From Methanobrevibacter sp. (GTDB taxonomy: Archaea > Methanobacteriota > Methanobacteria > Methanobacteriales > Methanobacteriaceae), in the NCBI RefSeq assembly GCF_015062935.1, contig NZ_SUTM01000007.1, positions 49,483-113,482 of the forward strand: 64,000 nucleotides of DNA, read 5' to 3'. The notes under the pieces are model-generated. The model saw only the letters and a program-made list of their open reading frames with translations. It had not been told where the DNA came from and did not search any database. The first letter of the stretch is position 1, and the number at the start of each line of letters is the position of its first letter. The translations under genes were made by a program, and so were the position numbers. This document shows positions 1 to 8,262 of this stretch, in pieces.

Positions 1-475
1 TTGGGACATATTCACTATTGTTTTTAATAGATTCGATGCACTTATCCATTTCATGAGGAATAATTGAAAATAAAGAAGTCCCATCAAGCAAAATATGCTG
101 GACAACACCTATCAAAACAGCGGAAGATTCTGTTTTTAAAACTGCCCATTTATATAACGGAGAGTCAAATACATCATCAAAAGGTTTATCAAGATAATCT
201 TTTATAAAATCATTTAGGTTTTCATTTGAAACATCAAATGAATCAATATTTACATCAATATCTATATAATACTGCTTGAAATTACCTGTATCATCATTTT
301 TAATTTGTAAATTCAAATATTGGGCAGATATTATTTTAATTGCTTTTTTAACATACTCCAAATCCTCCAAATCATAATCTTTTCTAAATTTAAGATAAAA
401 TGAATCATTATTAGGATTATTTATCTCTGAAAATAAAAGCATTTTCTGAGCTGAGGATAATTTAAAGAAATTCAT
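1..475 (-). CDS. Non-ribosomal peptide synthetase, N-terminal condensation domain (partial, runs off the left edge)
   Basis: Translating the minus strand from the ATG at 475 gives an open frame of 158 codons to the window edge. The protein starts MNFFKLSSAQKMLLFSE, the usual opening of an NRPS condensation domain, and near residue 143 it carries QHILLDGTS, a form of the HHxxxDG active-site motif in which the first His is Gln and the second His and DG are kept. The domain would form peptide bonds between carrier-bound aminoacyl groups. GGTGAA lies five bases before the ATG. The gene diverges from the STAS gene at 559, and a phosphopantetheinyl transferase needed to activate such enzymes lies at 6524-7168. 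What follows the condensation domain is outside the window. It could instead be a free-standing condensation-like acyltransferase. Confidence 0.8.
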   Translation of the reverse strand, partial: MNFFKLSSAQKMLLFSEINNPNNDSFYLKFRKDYDLEDLEYVKKAIKIISAQYLNLQIKNDDTGNFKQYYIDIDVNIDSFDVSNENLNDFIKDYLDKPFDDVFDSPLYKWAVLKTESSAVLIGVVQHILLDGTSLFSIIPHEMDKCIESIKNNSEYVP

Positions 476-524
476 ATTTATTCACCTAAAAAAATTTAAC
501 TATACTAAAATTATGTAAAACAAA

Positions 525-536
525 ATATTTAAAATT
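525..536 (+). promoter_or_regulatory. Probable TATA box of the STAS gene (leaderless)
   Basis: The AT-rich element ATATTTAAAATT is centred about 28 bases before the ATG at 559, and no Shine-Dalgarno sequence precedes that ATG. This fits an archaeal promoter giving a leaderless mRNA. The assignment is by position and composition only. Confidence 0.4.
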
Positions 537-558
537 TAATCTGAACAAATAAATTACT

Positions 559-858
559 ATGAATATTAATAAAGATTACAATGGACAAGAATTAACAATT
601 TCTGTTGAAGGGCGTATAGATACAATTACTTCACAAGACCTTGACAATGAAATTAAAAATGAAATGGGAAAATTTGATTCATTAATTATGGATTTTACCA
701 ATATGGAATACATTTCAAGTGCAGGTCTCAGAGTTCTGATTGCAACTCAAAAGAAATTAAAACCAGACAATATTCCGTTCATCATTAAAAATGTTAATGA
801 ATCTGTGGGAGAAATATTCAGAATGTCTGGGTTTGATAAAATTTTGAATATAGAGTGA
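559..858 (+). CDS. STAS-domain protein (anti-sigma factor antagonist type)
   Basis: This 99-residue protein is a single STAS domain. Residues about 44-60 read DFTNMEYISSAGLRVLI, the signature helix of SpoIIAA/RsbV-like proteins, with the Ser of SSAGLR at the position phosphorylated by the partner kinase in bacteria. Archaea lack bacterial sigma factors, so the partner must be different; in known cases these proteins work with serine phosphatases or anti-sigma-type kinases, neither of which is in this window. It diverges from the NRPS gene at 475, and a link to NRPS control is plausible from position only. The upstream TATA spacing suggests leaderless translation. Confidence 0.88.
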   Translation: MNINKDYNGQELTISVEGRIDTITSQDLDNEIKNEMGKFDSLIMDFTNMEYISSAGLRVLIATQKKLKPDNIPFIIKNVNESVGEIFRMSGFDKILNIE

Positions 859-892
859 ATTCAGCCAATTAGATAGAAATGATATGCATCAT

Positions 893-1393
893 TTAACTAT
901 TTGAATTCAAATAATTATCAAATTTCAAGTACACATTCTCTTCAAATTTTCCAAATCTCTCTTTAACTTTTAATTTTCTGAATAATAATTCTCTTATCCA
1001 ATCGATTAAAGCACAAACAACAAATATTCCTATTCCAAGAACAATTACACTTATAAACAATGAAATTGGATCAAATTGAGCTATAAATTCAAATTTGCCA
1101 TCAAAGAAGAAATATGCAAGAGCCATGTTATCGTGAATAAGATAAACTCCAAAACAAACTGGAGTAAAGAATTTGACAAGAGATATGATAAATGATTTAG
1201 TAATATTCATCTTTTTAAAGAAACAGAATAATGCAATTCCTCCAATGAAATATAATGGAGATAAATAACAATCAAATGAATATAACACAAATCCAGGTTC
1301 TATCAAACCTAATACTTCAAGCACATACCTCAATACCCAAGATATTAAAAAGCATATGATGTAAATCAAAAGCCATTTGTAATTTTTTAACAT
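893..1393 (-). pseudogene. Acyltransferase-3 family membrane protein, C-terminal remnant
   Basis: The 166 residues contain four or five hydrophobic segments and FGVYLIHDNMALAYFF, which resembles the last part of acyltransferase-3 (OafA/WecH type) proteins that O- or N-acylate surface sugars. Family members usually have 330-400 residues, so about half is missing. The reading frame begins exactly at the outer edge of the insertion sequence (1393), so the insertion removed or displaced the 5' half. No acyltransferase-like coding sequence is seen beyond the other end of the element, so a deletion probably accompanied or followed insertion. The gene may once have belonged to the NRPS neighbourhood. 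It is unlikely to be functional. Confidence 0.7.
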
Positions 1394-1424
1394 TTTGAGT
1401 CTGTAAAATTTTATAGGCTTATTT
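1393..1424. repeat. Left terminal inverted repeat of the insertion sequence
   Basis: The 32 bp here are the exact reverse complement of 2750-2781. The inner 28 bp begin GAGTCTGTAAAATTTTATAG. The acyltransferase remnant abuts the outer end. Confidence 0.9.
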
Positions 1425-2624
1425 GATTTTTAGGTGTTTTTCTGTCCAATTTATCATTTGATAGTCTAAAAATGTTAGAATTCCGTTTTTGGTCTTGTAT
1501 AATTTCTTTATTTTTTCTGGATTGGTTTGTCTGTAGTAGTTTTCGACTTTGTTCGATGTTTTTTCTATATTTTCATCATCAAGATGTTCTACGTATCTGT
1601 GGAAGTGATTTATGATGTGTTTTCTTATGAAATCTTTTAAAACAACTGATATGGCTGTATAATTTTGTAAATATTGTTTAAATTGTTCTATTGCTTCTTG
1701 TTTTGAGTTTTGTCTGAAACAATTTTTTAATTCTTGTGCATTTTCGTAAATATGGTCTCTTTTCTTTCCATTAATCTTATTTTTTCTGCAATGGACTTTT
1801 AATTTATGATTTATTGTTTGGAACAAATGAAATGTGCATAATTGATGTTTTACCTTAATTTCGTTTGCTACATTACGATACATGGGGAATAAATCAGTTG
1901 TTAAGCAAATAAATGGTTTATTTTCGGTTGAATCTAAAATAAATTTTTTTTGTATTTTTCGGTATTCTGCGACGTACAATTCTTTCTGAGACTGGAATAT
2001 TGAATATTGCATCAAATAACGTCAATCTGTAATGTCTAACTCCATTAAGTCTTAAAAATTGCTCATCATATAAATAATAGCCAGAATATTCAAATTTTTC
2101 ATTGTTAATAGTTTCTTCGTGATTTCTGTTGGCCCAGTTCTTGATTGTTTGATGAGATATTCTGATTCCAAGGAATATTTCGAAGTATTGGCTTATTTTA
2201 CGAAGGGATTGATATCCTATTTTCATTATTCCTGGAATTTTATCCATTATTTCTTGTAAAAATTGTTTATTGTCTCCAATTAATGGATTGTTGGATATTC
2301 CAAATTTTTTCCACATTTTTTGCATTGATATTGCTGTTCTTTGAATTATGTTGTGTTACCATTGATATTTTGTTTCTTTTTTGTTATTGTGCCTTTTTTG
2401 ATGATTTTATGGCTTCCACAAACTGGACAAATTAGATTATCATATTTAAAAGTATTATTTTCATCTAAAAATAGTTTCTGATTTGTATTTTCAATTTTTG
2501 AGCTTTTATTTAATCTTTCTGAAATGATTTTTTCTTGATCAATTTTTTCATCAGAAAAATCAAAAAGTTTAAGTTGTATGAAGTCTATATTACTATTGAG
2601 GACATTTAAAATTTGTTTGGTCAT
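1419..2624 (-). pseudogene. Transposase (DDE superfamily), split by two frameshifts
   Basis: Three consecutive minus-strand frames make up one protein. The N-terminal part (2624-2346) has a CPVCGSHK zinc-binding motif. The middle part (2325-1918) has a putative first catalytic Asp in YLYDEQFLRLNG and the stretch FDAIFNIPVSERI. The C-terminal part (2015-1419) has TTDLFPMY, probably the second catalytic Asp, and HQLCTFHLFQ. The first and third parts share a frame and the middle one is shifted, so at least two indels are needed to restore about 400 residues. Without an intact copy elsewhere to supply transposase the element should be immobile. Sequencing error or programmed frameshifting is possible but less likely with two shifts. 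Confidence 0.8.
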
Positions 2625-2749
2625 AAATTATTATTTGTCCTCACTTATTTAAGTAATTTACTATTTTTAAATCATTTATATTAAAATTAAAGAAAAATTA
2701 GAATGAATTTTCATCGAAGTGAAATTTCAACTGTAAAAAATTTAAAATA

Positions 2750-2781
2750 AAATAAGCCTATAAAATTTTACAGACTCAAAA
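2750..2781. repeat. Right terminal inverted repeat of the insertion sequence
   Basis: Exact inverted copy of 1393-1424. Together the two define the element ends. Confidence 0.9.
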
Positions 2782-2821
2782 AATGGAACAAATTACATGA
2801 ATATAATTGACTTTATAAAAG

Positions 2822-2932
2822 GGTATCTTTGTATCATTAGTTGGTTCAAGTTGTGTCAGTGATTATAGTACATGTTCAGGATTTGTATTTCCACCATCTC
2901 CAGTTTCTCCCATTATAGGCGAAAATTTTTAA
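2822..2932 (+). pseudogene. Possible 3' remnant of an unknown gene beside the insertion sequence
   Basis: After a stop at about 2816, one plus-strand frame of 36 codons reads like a protein C-terminus and ends SPVSPIIGENF followed by TAA. It has two Cys and no start codon with a ribosome binding site. I do not recognise it. It may be the tail of a gene lost when the insertion sequence rearranged this region, or chance. The rest of 2782-3106 shows no gene. Confidence 0.25.
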
Positions 2933-2962
2933 TTATCATGATTTCTAAAAAAAGTAGTGTAG

Positions 2963-3010
2963 AGAGAGTAAAGTTATACAACTATCATATGAGTTTTCAT
3001 ATAACTCTCT
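2963..3010. repeat. Nested inverted repeat (possible terminator or structured RNA)
   Basis: An outer pair of arms, AGAGAGT...TTATA against TATAACTCTCT with a 4-5 base bulge, encloses a perfect inner hairpin ATATGA-GTTT-TCATAT at 2987-3002. It lies in the gene-free stretch between the insertion sequence and the secreted-protein gene. It could be a bidirectional terminator or an unrelated structured element. Confidence 0.35.
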
Positions 3011-3106
3011 CCAAATTATAATTAATTTATAATTTCATTTTTAAATTATATATAAATAGCTATTTTTCACTATTAAAAATTCAATGTCTTACAAAATCAT
3101 TCGATA

Positions 3107-3559
3107 TTATATGGCATCAGCTAAAGGTTTCAAATTATTATTCTCATTAAATTTCATTAATTCATCATGGCATAACTGCCAATCAGCCTCACTTCCATCT
3201 TCAATATGAGTATAAATAACGTATTTAACCCCGTCCACTTTAACAACTTCTAAACATCCATAATCTAAACTAACATTTCCTCCAGACGCAAAGGTCAAGG
3301 TCGCATTTAATGTTCCATGACTCATGTATGTAGTGTTAAAAGTATTATTGTCACCAGGAACTATCTTATACTCAGTGCTGTTTTGAAAATAACTTTCTTG
3401 AACAGCTTCATCATCATAATCCCATGTGCACAAATACATTCCATTTTCTTCATTAACAGAATAATACTCGGTTACTTCATTAAAACCATCATTAATTTTA
3501 AAATCCGCTGCACTAACAGCACCCATTATTAGAAAACCAAATAATAAGATGCATATCAT
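3107..3559 (-). CDS. Small secreted protein of unknown function; start region possibly frameshifted
   Basis: The 150-residue product begins with a hydrophobic segment ending GAVSAA, a typical secretion signal, and the rest is a soluble acidic domain with several N-x-S/T sequons. I do not recognise the family. The start is odd. A good site (GGTGGT followed by ATG at 3570) reads only MLKK before a stop. The coding frame begins at ATG 3559 after a run of seven A on the coding strand, with no well-spaced ribosome binding site. One more A in the run would fuse the two into MLKKMICILLFG, a better signal peptide. The gene may therefore be phase-variable, recently frameshifted, or affected by a homopolymer error. 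Confidence 0.6.
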   Translation of the reverse strand: MICILLFGFLIMGAVSAADFKINDGFNEVTEYYSVNEENGMYLCTWDYDDEAVQESYFQNSTEYKIVPGDNNTFNTTYMSHGTLNATLTFASGGNVSLDYGCLEVVKVDGVKYVIYTHIEDGSEADWQLCHDELMKFNENNNLKPLADAI

Positions 3560-3787
3560 TTTTTTAACATTTTACCACCATATAATATTATATTTAACTT
3601 AGTATAAATTATTTGATTAAATTAAATACACCAAATTTTCATCAAATTTTTCCTAAAGAAACAGGAGCATAATATTAAATTTCAAAAAAATAGAAAAATT
3701 TTATATCTATGAAATAATATACAAATAAATAGGATTCTAAATTTATAATATTTTTTATAAGTGAATTCTAAAATTAATGCAATTTAT

Positions 3788-3859
3788 AGTCCTATGGTGT
3801 AATGGCAATCATACGAGTCTCTGGAACTTGTGACTCCGGTTCGACTCCGGATAGGACTA
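3788..3859 (+). tRNA. tRNA-Gln (anticodon CTG)
   Basis: The 72 nt fold as a cloverleaf. The acceptor arms are AGTCCTA and TAGGACT with discriminator A, the anticodon stem CGAGT/ACTTG carries loop CTCTGGA (anticodon CTG), and the T arm is TCCGG-TTCGACT-CCGGA. The AGTCC start is usual for archaeal tRNA-Gln. CCA is not encoded. The D stem is short (GTG/CAT), also usual for this tRNA. In archaea this tRNA is charged with Glu and amidated by GatDE, whose genes are at 47618-50809. Confidence 0.9.
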
Positions 3860-3980
3860 TTTCCTAATTTTTTGGTAATAATTATTTTCATCAATGGTTT
3901 TCAAACAATGAAAAACAAAATAGTTAAATATACCAAATGATATAACATTAATTTGAATTTTTGTAAAAAATTTTTCACTC

Positions 3981-4054
3981 GGGCCCGTAGCTCAGTCTGG
4001 CAGAGCACTTGGCTCTTAACCTTGTTGTCGCGGGTTCAATCCCCGTCGGGCCCG
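3981..4054 (+). tRNA. tRNA-Lys (anticodon CTT) with a mismatched anticodon stem
   Basis: The 74 nt fold with acceptor arms GGGCCCG and CGGGCCC, discriminator G, D stem GCTC/GAGC and T arm GCGGG-TTCAATC-CCCGT. The anticodon loop is CTCTTAA (anticodon CTT). The anticodon stem is CTTGG against CCTTG, so pairs 28-42 and 29-41 are T-T mismatches where CCAAG would be expected. All other conserved positions look normal. It may be a functional tRNA with U-U pairs, a decaying second tRNA-Lys, or an assembly error. A run of T follows at 4055. Confidence 0.85.
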
Positions 4055-4214
4055 TTTTTTTGTTTTTAAAAAAATTGATTAAATTACTTAAGTACACTAT
4101 TTCTTTGAGATATCAAAATATACTTAATTTATTATTCAATTTTCTTTTTTTAAAGCTCTTAAAAATTACTAAATTATAAATAATATCCATTATAGAAACT
4201 AATTTAGTGAAAAA

Positions 4215-5606
4215 ATGAATATAAAACTAGACAACAAAATGCAACTATTAGTCCTGTTTATTATATCCACAAGCCTATTAACCGTGGCCCAATCGATTAT
4301 TACAACAGGTGTCGTTTATTTGATGAGTGACTTTTCTGTCTCATCAACACAAGCACAATGGTCATATTCAGTATTTCTACTCGTAGTAGGCGTGATGATT
4401 CCATTAAGCGCCTATATATCACGAAGATTCACTGCAAGGAAAATATTCTTCTTTTCATTGAGTGTATTCCTCATTGGATCAATAATTTGTTATTTTTCAA
4501 ATTCCATGATTGTTTTGATTATTGGCAGAATTCTTCAGGCAATTGGAAACGGAGTTATAATGCCCTATGTTCAGATTTTGCTTCTTAGAACTACGCCTGA
4601 AGAAAAATGGCAGACTTATATGGGATTATATGGTTTGGTAATTGCAATAGCTCCAGTCATAGGTTCCTTTTTAGGAGGATTTGTCATAACTGTCTATGGC
4701 TGGAGAGCGCTTTTCTCATTTTTCACAATAGCCACAATAATTCTTTTGGGTTTAGGAGCAATATTTGTAAAGGACAATGCTCCAACAGAAGATTATCCTC
4801 TTGATTATCTCTCTGTTGCATTATCAATAATTGGATGTGCAGGCATAATGCTTGGTTTTACAAATGTTGCAGATTTTGGATTTACACATTATCTTGTAAT
4901 TTTGCCGATAATCATAGGAATTGTAACTTTAATACTATTTGTAAATCGTCAATCAAAATTGGAAAAACCATTGATTAACTTATCCATACTTAAAAACAAG
5001 TATTTCTCAGTAGGCACAATATTCATTTGCATTCTCTTTGCATGCTTAAATGGATGCACTGCGATTCTCCCGATATTCATGCAGGGAGTAGGTAATCATT
5101 CCGCAATCTTTTCAGCTTCAGTGCTTTTGCCTGGAGGATTATTGATAATTGCATTTAATATTATAGGTCCATTGCTTACAAATAGAATTGGAATCAAAAA
5201 GGTCATGATTATGGGATGTGTCATTTCAATAATAGGATTTGCAACCATGATGATGTATACTCAGAATTCATCATTTGAATTTATGGCCATAACCCAGTCC
5301 ATTCGTTTTATCGGCGCAGGTTTGGCGCTGATGCCTGCAACAACATGGACCTTGACAATGGTATCAGATAAGGTCGAGGACGGAACTGCAGTCAACAATA
5401 CATTAAGGCAAATCTTTGCAGCAATAGGCTCATCAATGGCAGTTGTTGTAATGGCCATTTTGGCGGGAGGTGCCATAGGCCATAACTCCGCTTCAGTTAC
5501 AGGATTCAATCAGACCTCACTGATTCTGCTTATTTTACATGTCATCATGCTTATTTTGACTGTCCTATTTATTGATGATAAGGAAAAAATTGAAAACTCA
5601 AGTTAA
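4215..5606 (+). CDS. MFS multidrug efflux transporter, DHA2 (14-TM, EmrB/QacA) family
   Basis: The 463 residues are almost entirely membrane segments, about 14 in number. The motif-C-like stretch GLVIAIAPVIGSFLGG and the opening LTVAQSIITTGVVYLM are typical of proton-driven DHA2 drug exporters. It is a close paralogue of the minus-strand protein at 16607-17992, with the same length and matching segments such as IGAGLALMPATTWT and IGAGLGLMPAVTWT. The gene stands alone after two tRNA genes. The substrate is unknown; export of an NRPS product is possible from proximity only. Confidence 0.9.
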   Translation: MNIKLDNKMQLLVLFIISTSLLTVAQSIITTGVVYLMSDFSVSSTQAQWSYSVFLLVVGVMIPLSAYISRRFTARKIFFFSLSVFLIGSIICYFSNSMIVLIIGRILQAIGNGVIMPYVQILLLRTTPEEKWQTYMGLYGLVIAIAPVIGSFLGGFVITVYGWRALFSFFTIATIILLGLGAIFVKDNAPTEDYPLDYLSVALSIIGCAGIMLGFTNVADFGFTHYLVILPIIIGIVTLILFVNRQSKLEKPLINLSILKNKYFSVGTIFICILFACLNGCTAILPIFMQGVGNHSAIFSASVLLPGGLLIIAFNIIGPLLTNRIGIKKVMIMGCVISIIGFATMMMYTQNSSFEFMAITQSIRFIGAGLALMPATTWTLTMVSDKVEDGTAVNNTLRQIFAAIGSSMAVVVMAILAGGAIGHNSASVTGFNQTSLILLILHVIMLILTVLFIDDKEKIENSS

Positions 5607-5722
5607 AACACTTTAACTCCTGATATTAATAACTAAACGTATGTAAACTGAAAATACCATCAGACATTAAATAATTTAAACAGAATAAGTATATATCTGA
5701 TTAATTTACAAATATTCAATAC

Positions 5723-5941
5723 ATGAATATTAAAAGCATAATTGGAAAAAACGTAATTGATAAAAGAGCTGAAAAAATAGGAAAAATAGAAGATATGGAT
5801 TTGAATACAAAAACAGGACAAATCAATAGCGTTTTAATTGATTTGAAAACAAATATCCGCAGTCAGGGAAAAATCATTGTGGAATTTGAACATGTTACCA
5901 CAATAGGAGAATATGTTTTCATAGACATAGCCGTTGAATAG
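5723..5941 (+). CDS. PRC-barrel domain protein
   Basis: The 72-residue protein is one PRC-barrel domain, with pattern IIGKNVIDKRAEKIGKIEDM followed by beta strands ending IGEYVFIDIAV. Small archaeal PRC-barrel proteins occur alone and are linked loosely to RNA metabolism or cell division, with no defined reaction. The ATG lies in a short leader without a strong ribosome binding site. It is followed within 6 bp by a convergent gene. Confidence 0.8.
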   Translation: MNIKSIIGKNVIDKRAEKIGKIEDMDLNTKTGQINSVLIDLKTNIRSQGKIIVEFEHVTTIGEYVFIDIAVE

Positions 5942-5946
5942 GAATG

Positions 5947-6318
5947 TTATCTGGTTACTGAAACATTCCCTTCATAAGTGCATGGCTGGTATTTGCCATT
6001 TCCTGCAAATGTGAAATTACTGTAACATCTTACATCACCCGAACCATACTCAGCATTGGATACCTTAAATTCACCATTTTCATTAGTAGTTACATTAATA
6101 ATCTTATGATCCGGTGTTTGAATGGAAATTGTTTGATTTGGAACACCATAACTGTAAGCATCCATCAGCATGCCCGCAAATGAACCGTTTTCAGCCACTT
6201 CAGTTTGATTTAGAATCATGAATGTTGAAACATTATTGTTGAACTGGAACCAGAACACACCCATGCAAATCACAAGCGCAACAAGTAAAATTATCAGATA
6301 ATAACTTTTCCTCTCCAT
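5947..6318 (-). CDS. Membrane-anchored protein with one Ig-like/transthyretin-like domain
   Basis: The 123 residues comprise an N-terminal transmembrane anchor (residues about 7-25, IILLVALVICMGVFWF) and an exported beta domain. The part VPNQTISIQTPD...TTNENGEFKV matches the pattern of bacterial Ig-like or carboxypeptidase-regulatory repeats that recur in the large surface proteins of this window. GGTGAT lies just upstream of the ATG. It is a minimal one-repeat surface protein of unknown role, convergent with the PRC-barrel gene. Confidence 0.7.
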   Translation of the reverse strand: MERKSYYLIILLVALVICMGVFWFQFNNNVSTFMILNQTEVAENGSFAGMLMDAYSYGVPNQTISIQTPDHKIINVTTNENGEFKVSNAEYGSGDVRCYSNFTFAGNGKYQPCTYEGNVSVTR

Positions 6319-6523
6319 TTTATCACCTTTGATACTATATTGGATGAAAACTAAAATAAAGTTAACTTTTTGCCAGATTGCATCAGGACATTGTCTACAT
6401 CAATCTGCTTTTCAGCAGAAAAAAATGGCTCAACATTAATTTTAAGATGAATTACTAGCAGTTAAATAAATTTATATTTAATTACTTACAGACAATTATT
6501 AAGTACAGATTTAGTGATTGAAC

Positions 6524-7168
6524 ATGATTAAAATAGCTTATTGTGATGTTAGCAATTTAAATTTGCATGAGGCATATGAACTTTTACCTCCAAACAGAAA
6601 ACATAAATTTGACAGTTTTAGGTTTGATAAAGACAAAAAGCTTAGTGCAGGTGCATATTTATTATTGGATAAGTTGCTGAAAGAAAAAAATGTAACCGAT
6701 CCAATCTTCAAAGTCCAGGAATACGGAAAGGCATACATATCAAACTTTGAAGATGTCTATTTTAATTTAAGTCACTCCGGCAGGATAGTTTCCTGTGCAA
6801 TATCAGACAGGGAAGTTGGGATTGACGTTGAATATAATGACCCTGAAATTGATTTGGATATAGCTAAAAACTACTTCTACAATAGCGAATACAAAAGCAT
6901 AATGAATTCAAAAACCCCTTCAGATGAATTTTTCAATTATTGGGTTTTAAAGGAAAGCTACATGAAATACACCGGACTGGGATTTCAGCTGGACCTGGAT
7001 AGCTTTGAGATAATTATCGGCGATGAGATTAGACTTAAAGATGATGAAAACAATCTCAAATTTAGTCTATTCGATGTTGATAATTACAAATTAGCCGTTT
7101 GCTCAAAATATAATGTCAATCAGTATTTCGAATACAGTCCTGAAGAATTAGTCAATCAAAAAAGATGA
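6524..7168 (+). CDS. 4'-phosphopantetheinyl transferase, Sfp type
   Basis: This enzyme moves phosphopantetheine from CoA to a Ser of carrier-protein domains. The 214 residues include VGIDVEYND near residue 107 (Mg-binding Asp and Glu) and FNYWVLKESYMKYTGLGF near 145 (the WxxKExxxKxxGxG motif), plus the substrate-positioning FNLSHSG. Methanogens make no fatty acids through acyl carrier protein, so the likely substrate is an NRPS, and one begins at 475. I chose the ATG at 6524, preceded by GTGAT, over an in-frame TTG at 6518. The gene stands alone between divergent and convergent neighbours. Confidence 0.93.
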   Translation: MIKIAYCDVSNLNLHEAYELLPPNRKHKFDSFRFDKDKKLSAGAYLLLDKLLKEKNVTDPIFKVQEYGKAYISNFEDVYFNLSHSGRIVSCAISDREVGIDVEYNDPEIDLDIAKNYFYNSEYKSIMNSKTPSDEFFNYWVLKESYMKYTGLGFQLDLDSFEIIIGDEIRLKDDENNLKFSLFDVDNYKLAVCSKYNVNQYFEYSPEELVNQKR

Positions 7169-7253
7169 TTTTTGAATGTAAACTATTTTTTACTAAAACA
7201 TGACTGACAGTTACATTAACACTGAGATATCTGCTTGACCCATATCTTCAAAT

Positions 7254-7676
7254 CTAATTTGAATCGTTTATGGCCTGGCGGACTTTATCCACTGCAATCT
7301 GTTTTTTAGCAGGAAAAGCTGCAATTTTTACTTTAAGATGAACTGAATCGCCTTTATCAAGAATTGTCCATTTTTCATCAAGAGCGTCCTGTTTGTCAAA
7401 CCTTAAAAACCAGTTACCTTTTTCATCCATCTTGCGCTCTAAATCATCATTTAATTTATCCAAATCTGTCCACTCTAAAAGTGTGTTAAAAAAAGTCTTT
7501 GTGTATCTCTTTTTGGATACTACACCTGATAAAATTATAATCTTATCTTCAAGTAATCCCTCAGCCTCTTCAGCTTCGATTTCGGCTTCAGGAAGAATAT
7601 TTAAAATAGCTTGTGAAATTTCATCAACACTTTCATCTTCATAAACGAAAGCTCTAAATTTAATATTATGAATCAT
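7254..7676 (-). CDS. Predicted RNA-binding protein, COG1325 (archaeal exosome-associated, dsRBD-like)
   Basis: The 140-residue protein starting MIHNIKFRAFVYEDESVDE matches the archaeal COG1325 family, RNA-binding proteins tied to the exosome mainly through gene neighbourhood. The residues EIEAEEAEGLLEDKIIILSG are characteristic. The gene follows rpl15e by 28 bp in the same direction, an arrangement common in archaea, so co-transcription is likely. The frame stays open upstream to 7778, but that would overlap rpl15e, and the ATG at 7676 matches the family start. Function is inferred from the family. Confidence 0.75.
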   Translation of the reverse strand: MIHNIKFRAFVYEDESVDEISQAILNILPEAEIEAEEAEGLLEDKIIILSGVVSKKRYTKTFFNTLLEWTDLDKLNDDLERKMDEKGNWFLRFDKQDALDEKWTILDKGDSVHLKVKIAAFPAKKQIAVDKVRQAINDSN

Positions 7677-7704
7677 TTTAATCAAAAAAAGGAATGAAGA
7701 AAAA

Positions 7705-8262
7705 TTAGATTTTTCTTCTTCTAGCTTGTTCTGAGCCTTTTCCTTTAGATTTGATTCCACGTCCTTTGTTACCAGCACTAGTTAAGCCTCTGAGAGCTCT
7801 GTTAGTGTGTTTTTTGGAGCAAATCCAATTGATTTTTTTATCGTTAATGATAGAAGGACTTTGTGGATCTACTAAAATTACTTCGTAATATTTATGTTTT
7901 CCTGTAGACCATACCCAGTAAGAGTTTAATACTTCCATGTTAGGGTATTTTTTAGCTACACGTTCTTCAGCAATTCTTTGAATTGATTTAGCTTGGGTAA
8001 TTTTGTTTACACCCATTCTTTTAGGTTTACGACCATTGAAATGACGGGTTTTCCTTCTTCCACCACGTCTTACTCTGGCTCTTACTACAACGAAACCTTT
8101 TTTAGCTCTGTAACCTAAACTTCTAGCTCTGTCGAGTCTGGTAGGTCTGTCAATTCTTTGAACTGCTCCTTGTTTATTCCATTTAGGAGCTCTTTGCCAC
8201 ATGAGTTCACGTACGTAGGACTCATCTGGGTTTTTCCATGCGTCTCTAATATATTTATACAT
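7705..8262 (-). CDS. rpl15e: 50S ribosomal protein L15e
   Basis: The 185 residues start [20 protein letters not shown] and carry the basic core [20 protein letters not shown], clear for archaeal/eukaryotic L15e, a globular and highly basic protein of the large subunit. Length is normal. GGTG precedes the ATG. A leader of about 90 nt with small hairpins separates the start from a strong TATA box near 8378. Confidence 0.98.
   Translation of the reverse strand: MYKYIRDAWKNPDESYVRELMWQRAPKWNKQGAVQRIDRPTRLDRARSLGYRAKKGFVVVRARVRRGGRRKTRHFNGRKPKRMGVNKITQAKSIQRIAEERVAKKYPNMEVLNSYWVWSTGKHKYYEVILVDPQSPSIINDKKINWICSKKHTNRALRGLTSAGNKGRGIKSKGKGSEQARRRKI

Larger units (their letters stand above)
1393..2781. 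mobile_element. Insertion sequence, about 1.39 kb, with degraded DDE transposase
   Basis: The element is bounded by perfect inverted repeats of 32 bp at 1393-1424 and 2750-2781. The outer 4 bp are runs of T and A, so the true repeat may be the 28 bp at 1397-1424 and 2750-2777. It contains one transposase reading frame on the minus strand, broken in two places. I see no clear target-site duplication outside the repeats, which together with the half-missing acyltransferase suggests a rearrangement after insertion. Family assignment is uncertain. Size and repeat length recall ISM1 of Methanobrevibacter smithii, but I could not compare sequences. Confidence 0.85.

Noticed and set aside
1397..2777. 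An 8-bp target duplication as reported for ISM1
   Set aside because: The eight bases outside either version of the repeat ends differ, so no duplication can be supported.
7677..7778. Upstream extension of the COG1325 gene into rpl15e
   Set aside because: The added residues read through ribosomal protein sequence in another frame. The ATG at 7676 agrees with the family start.
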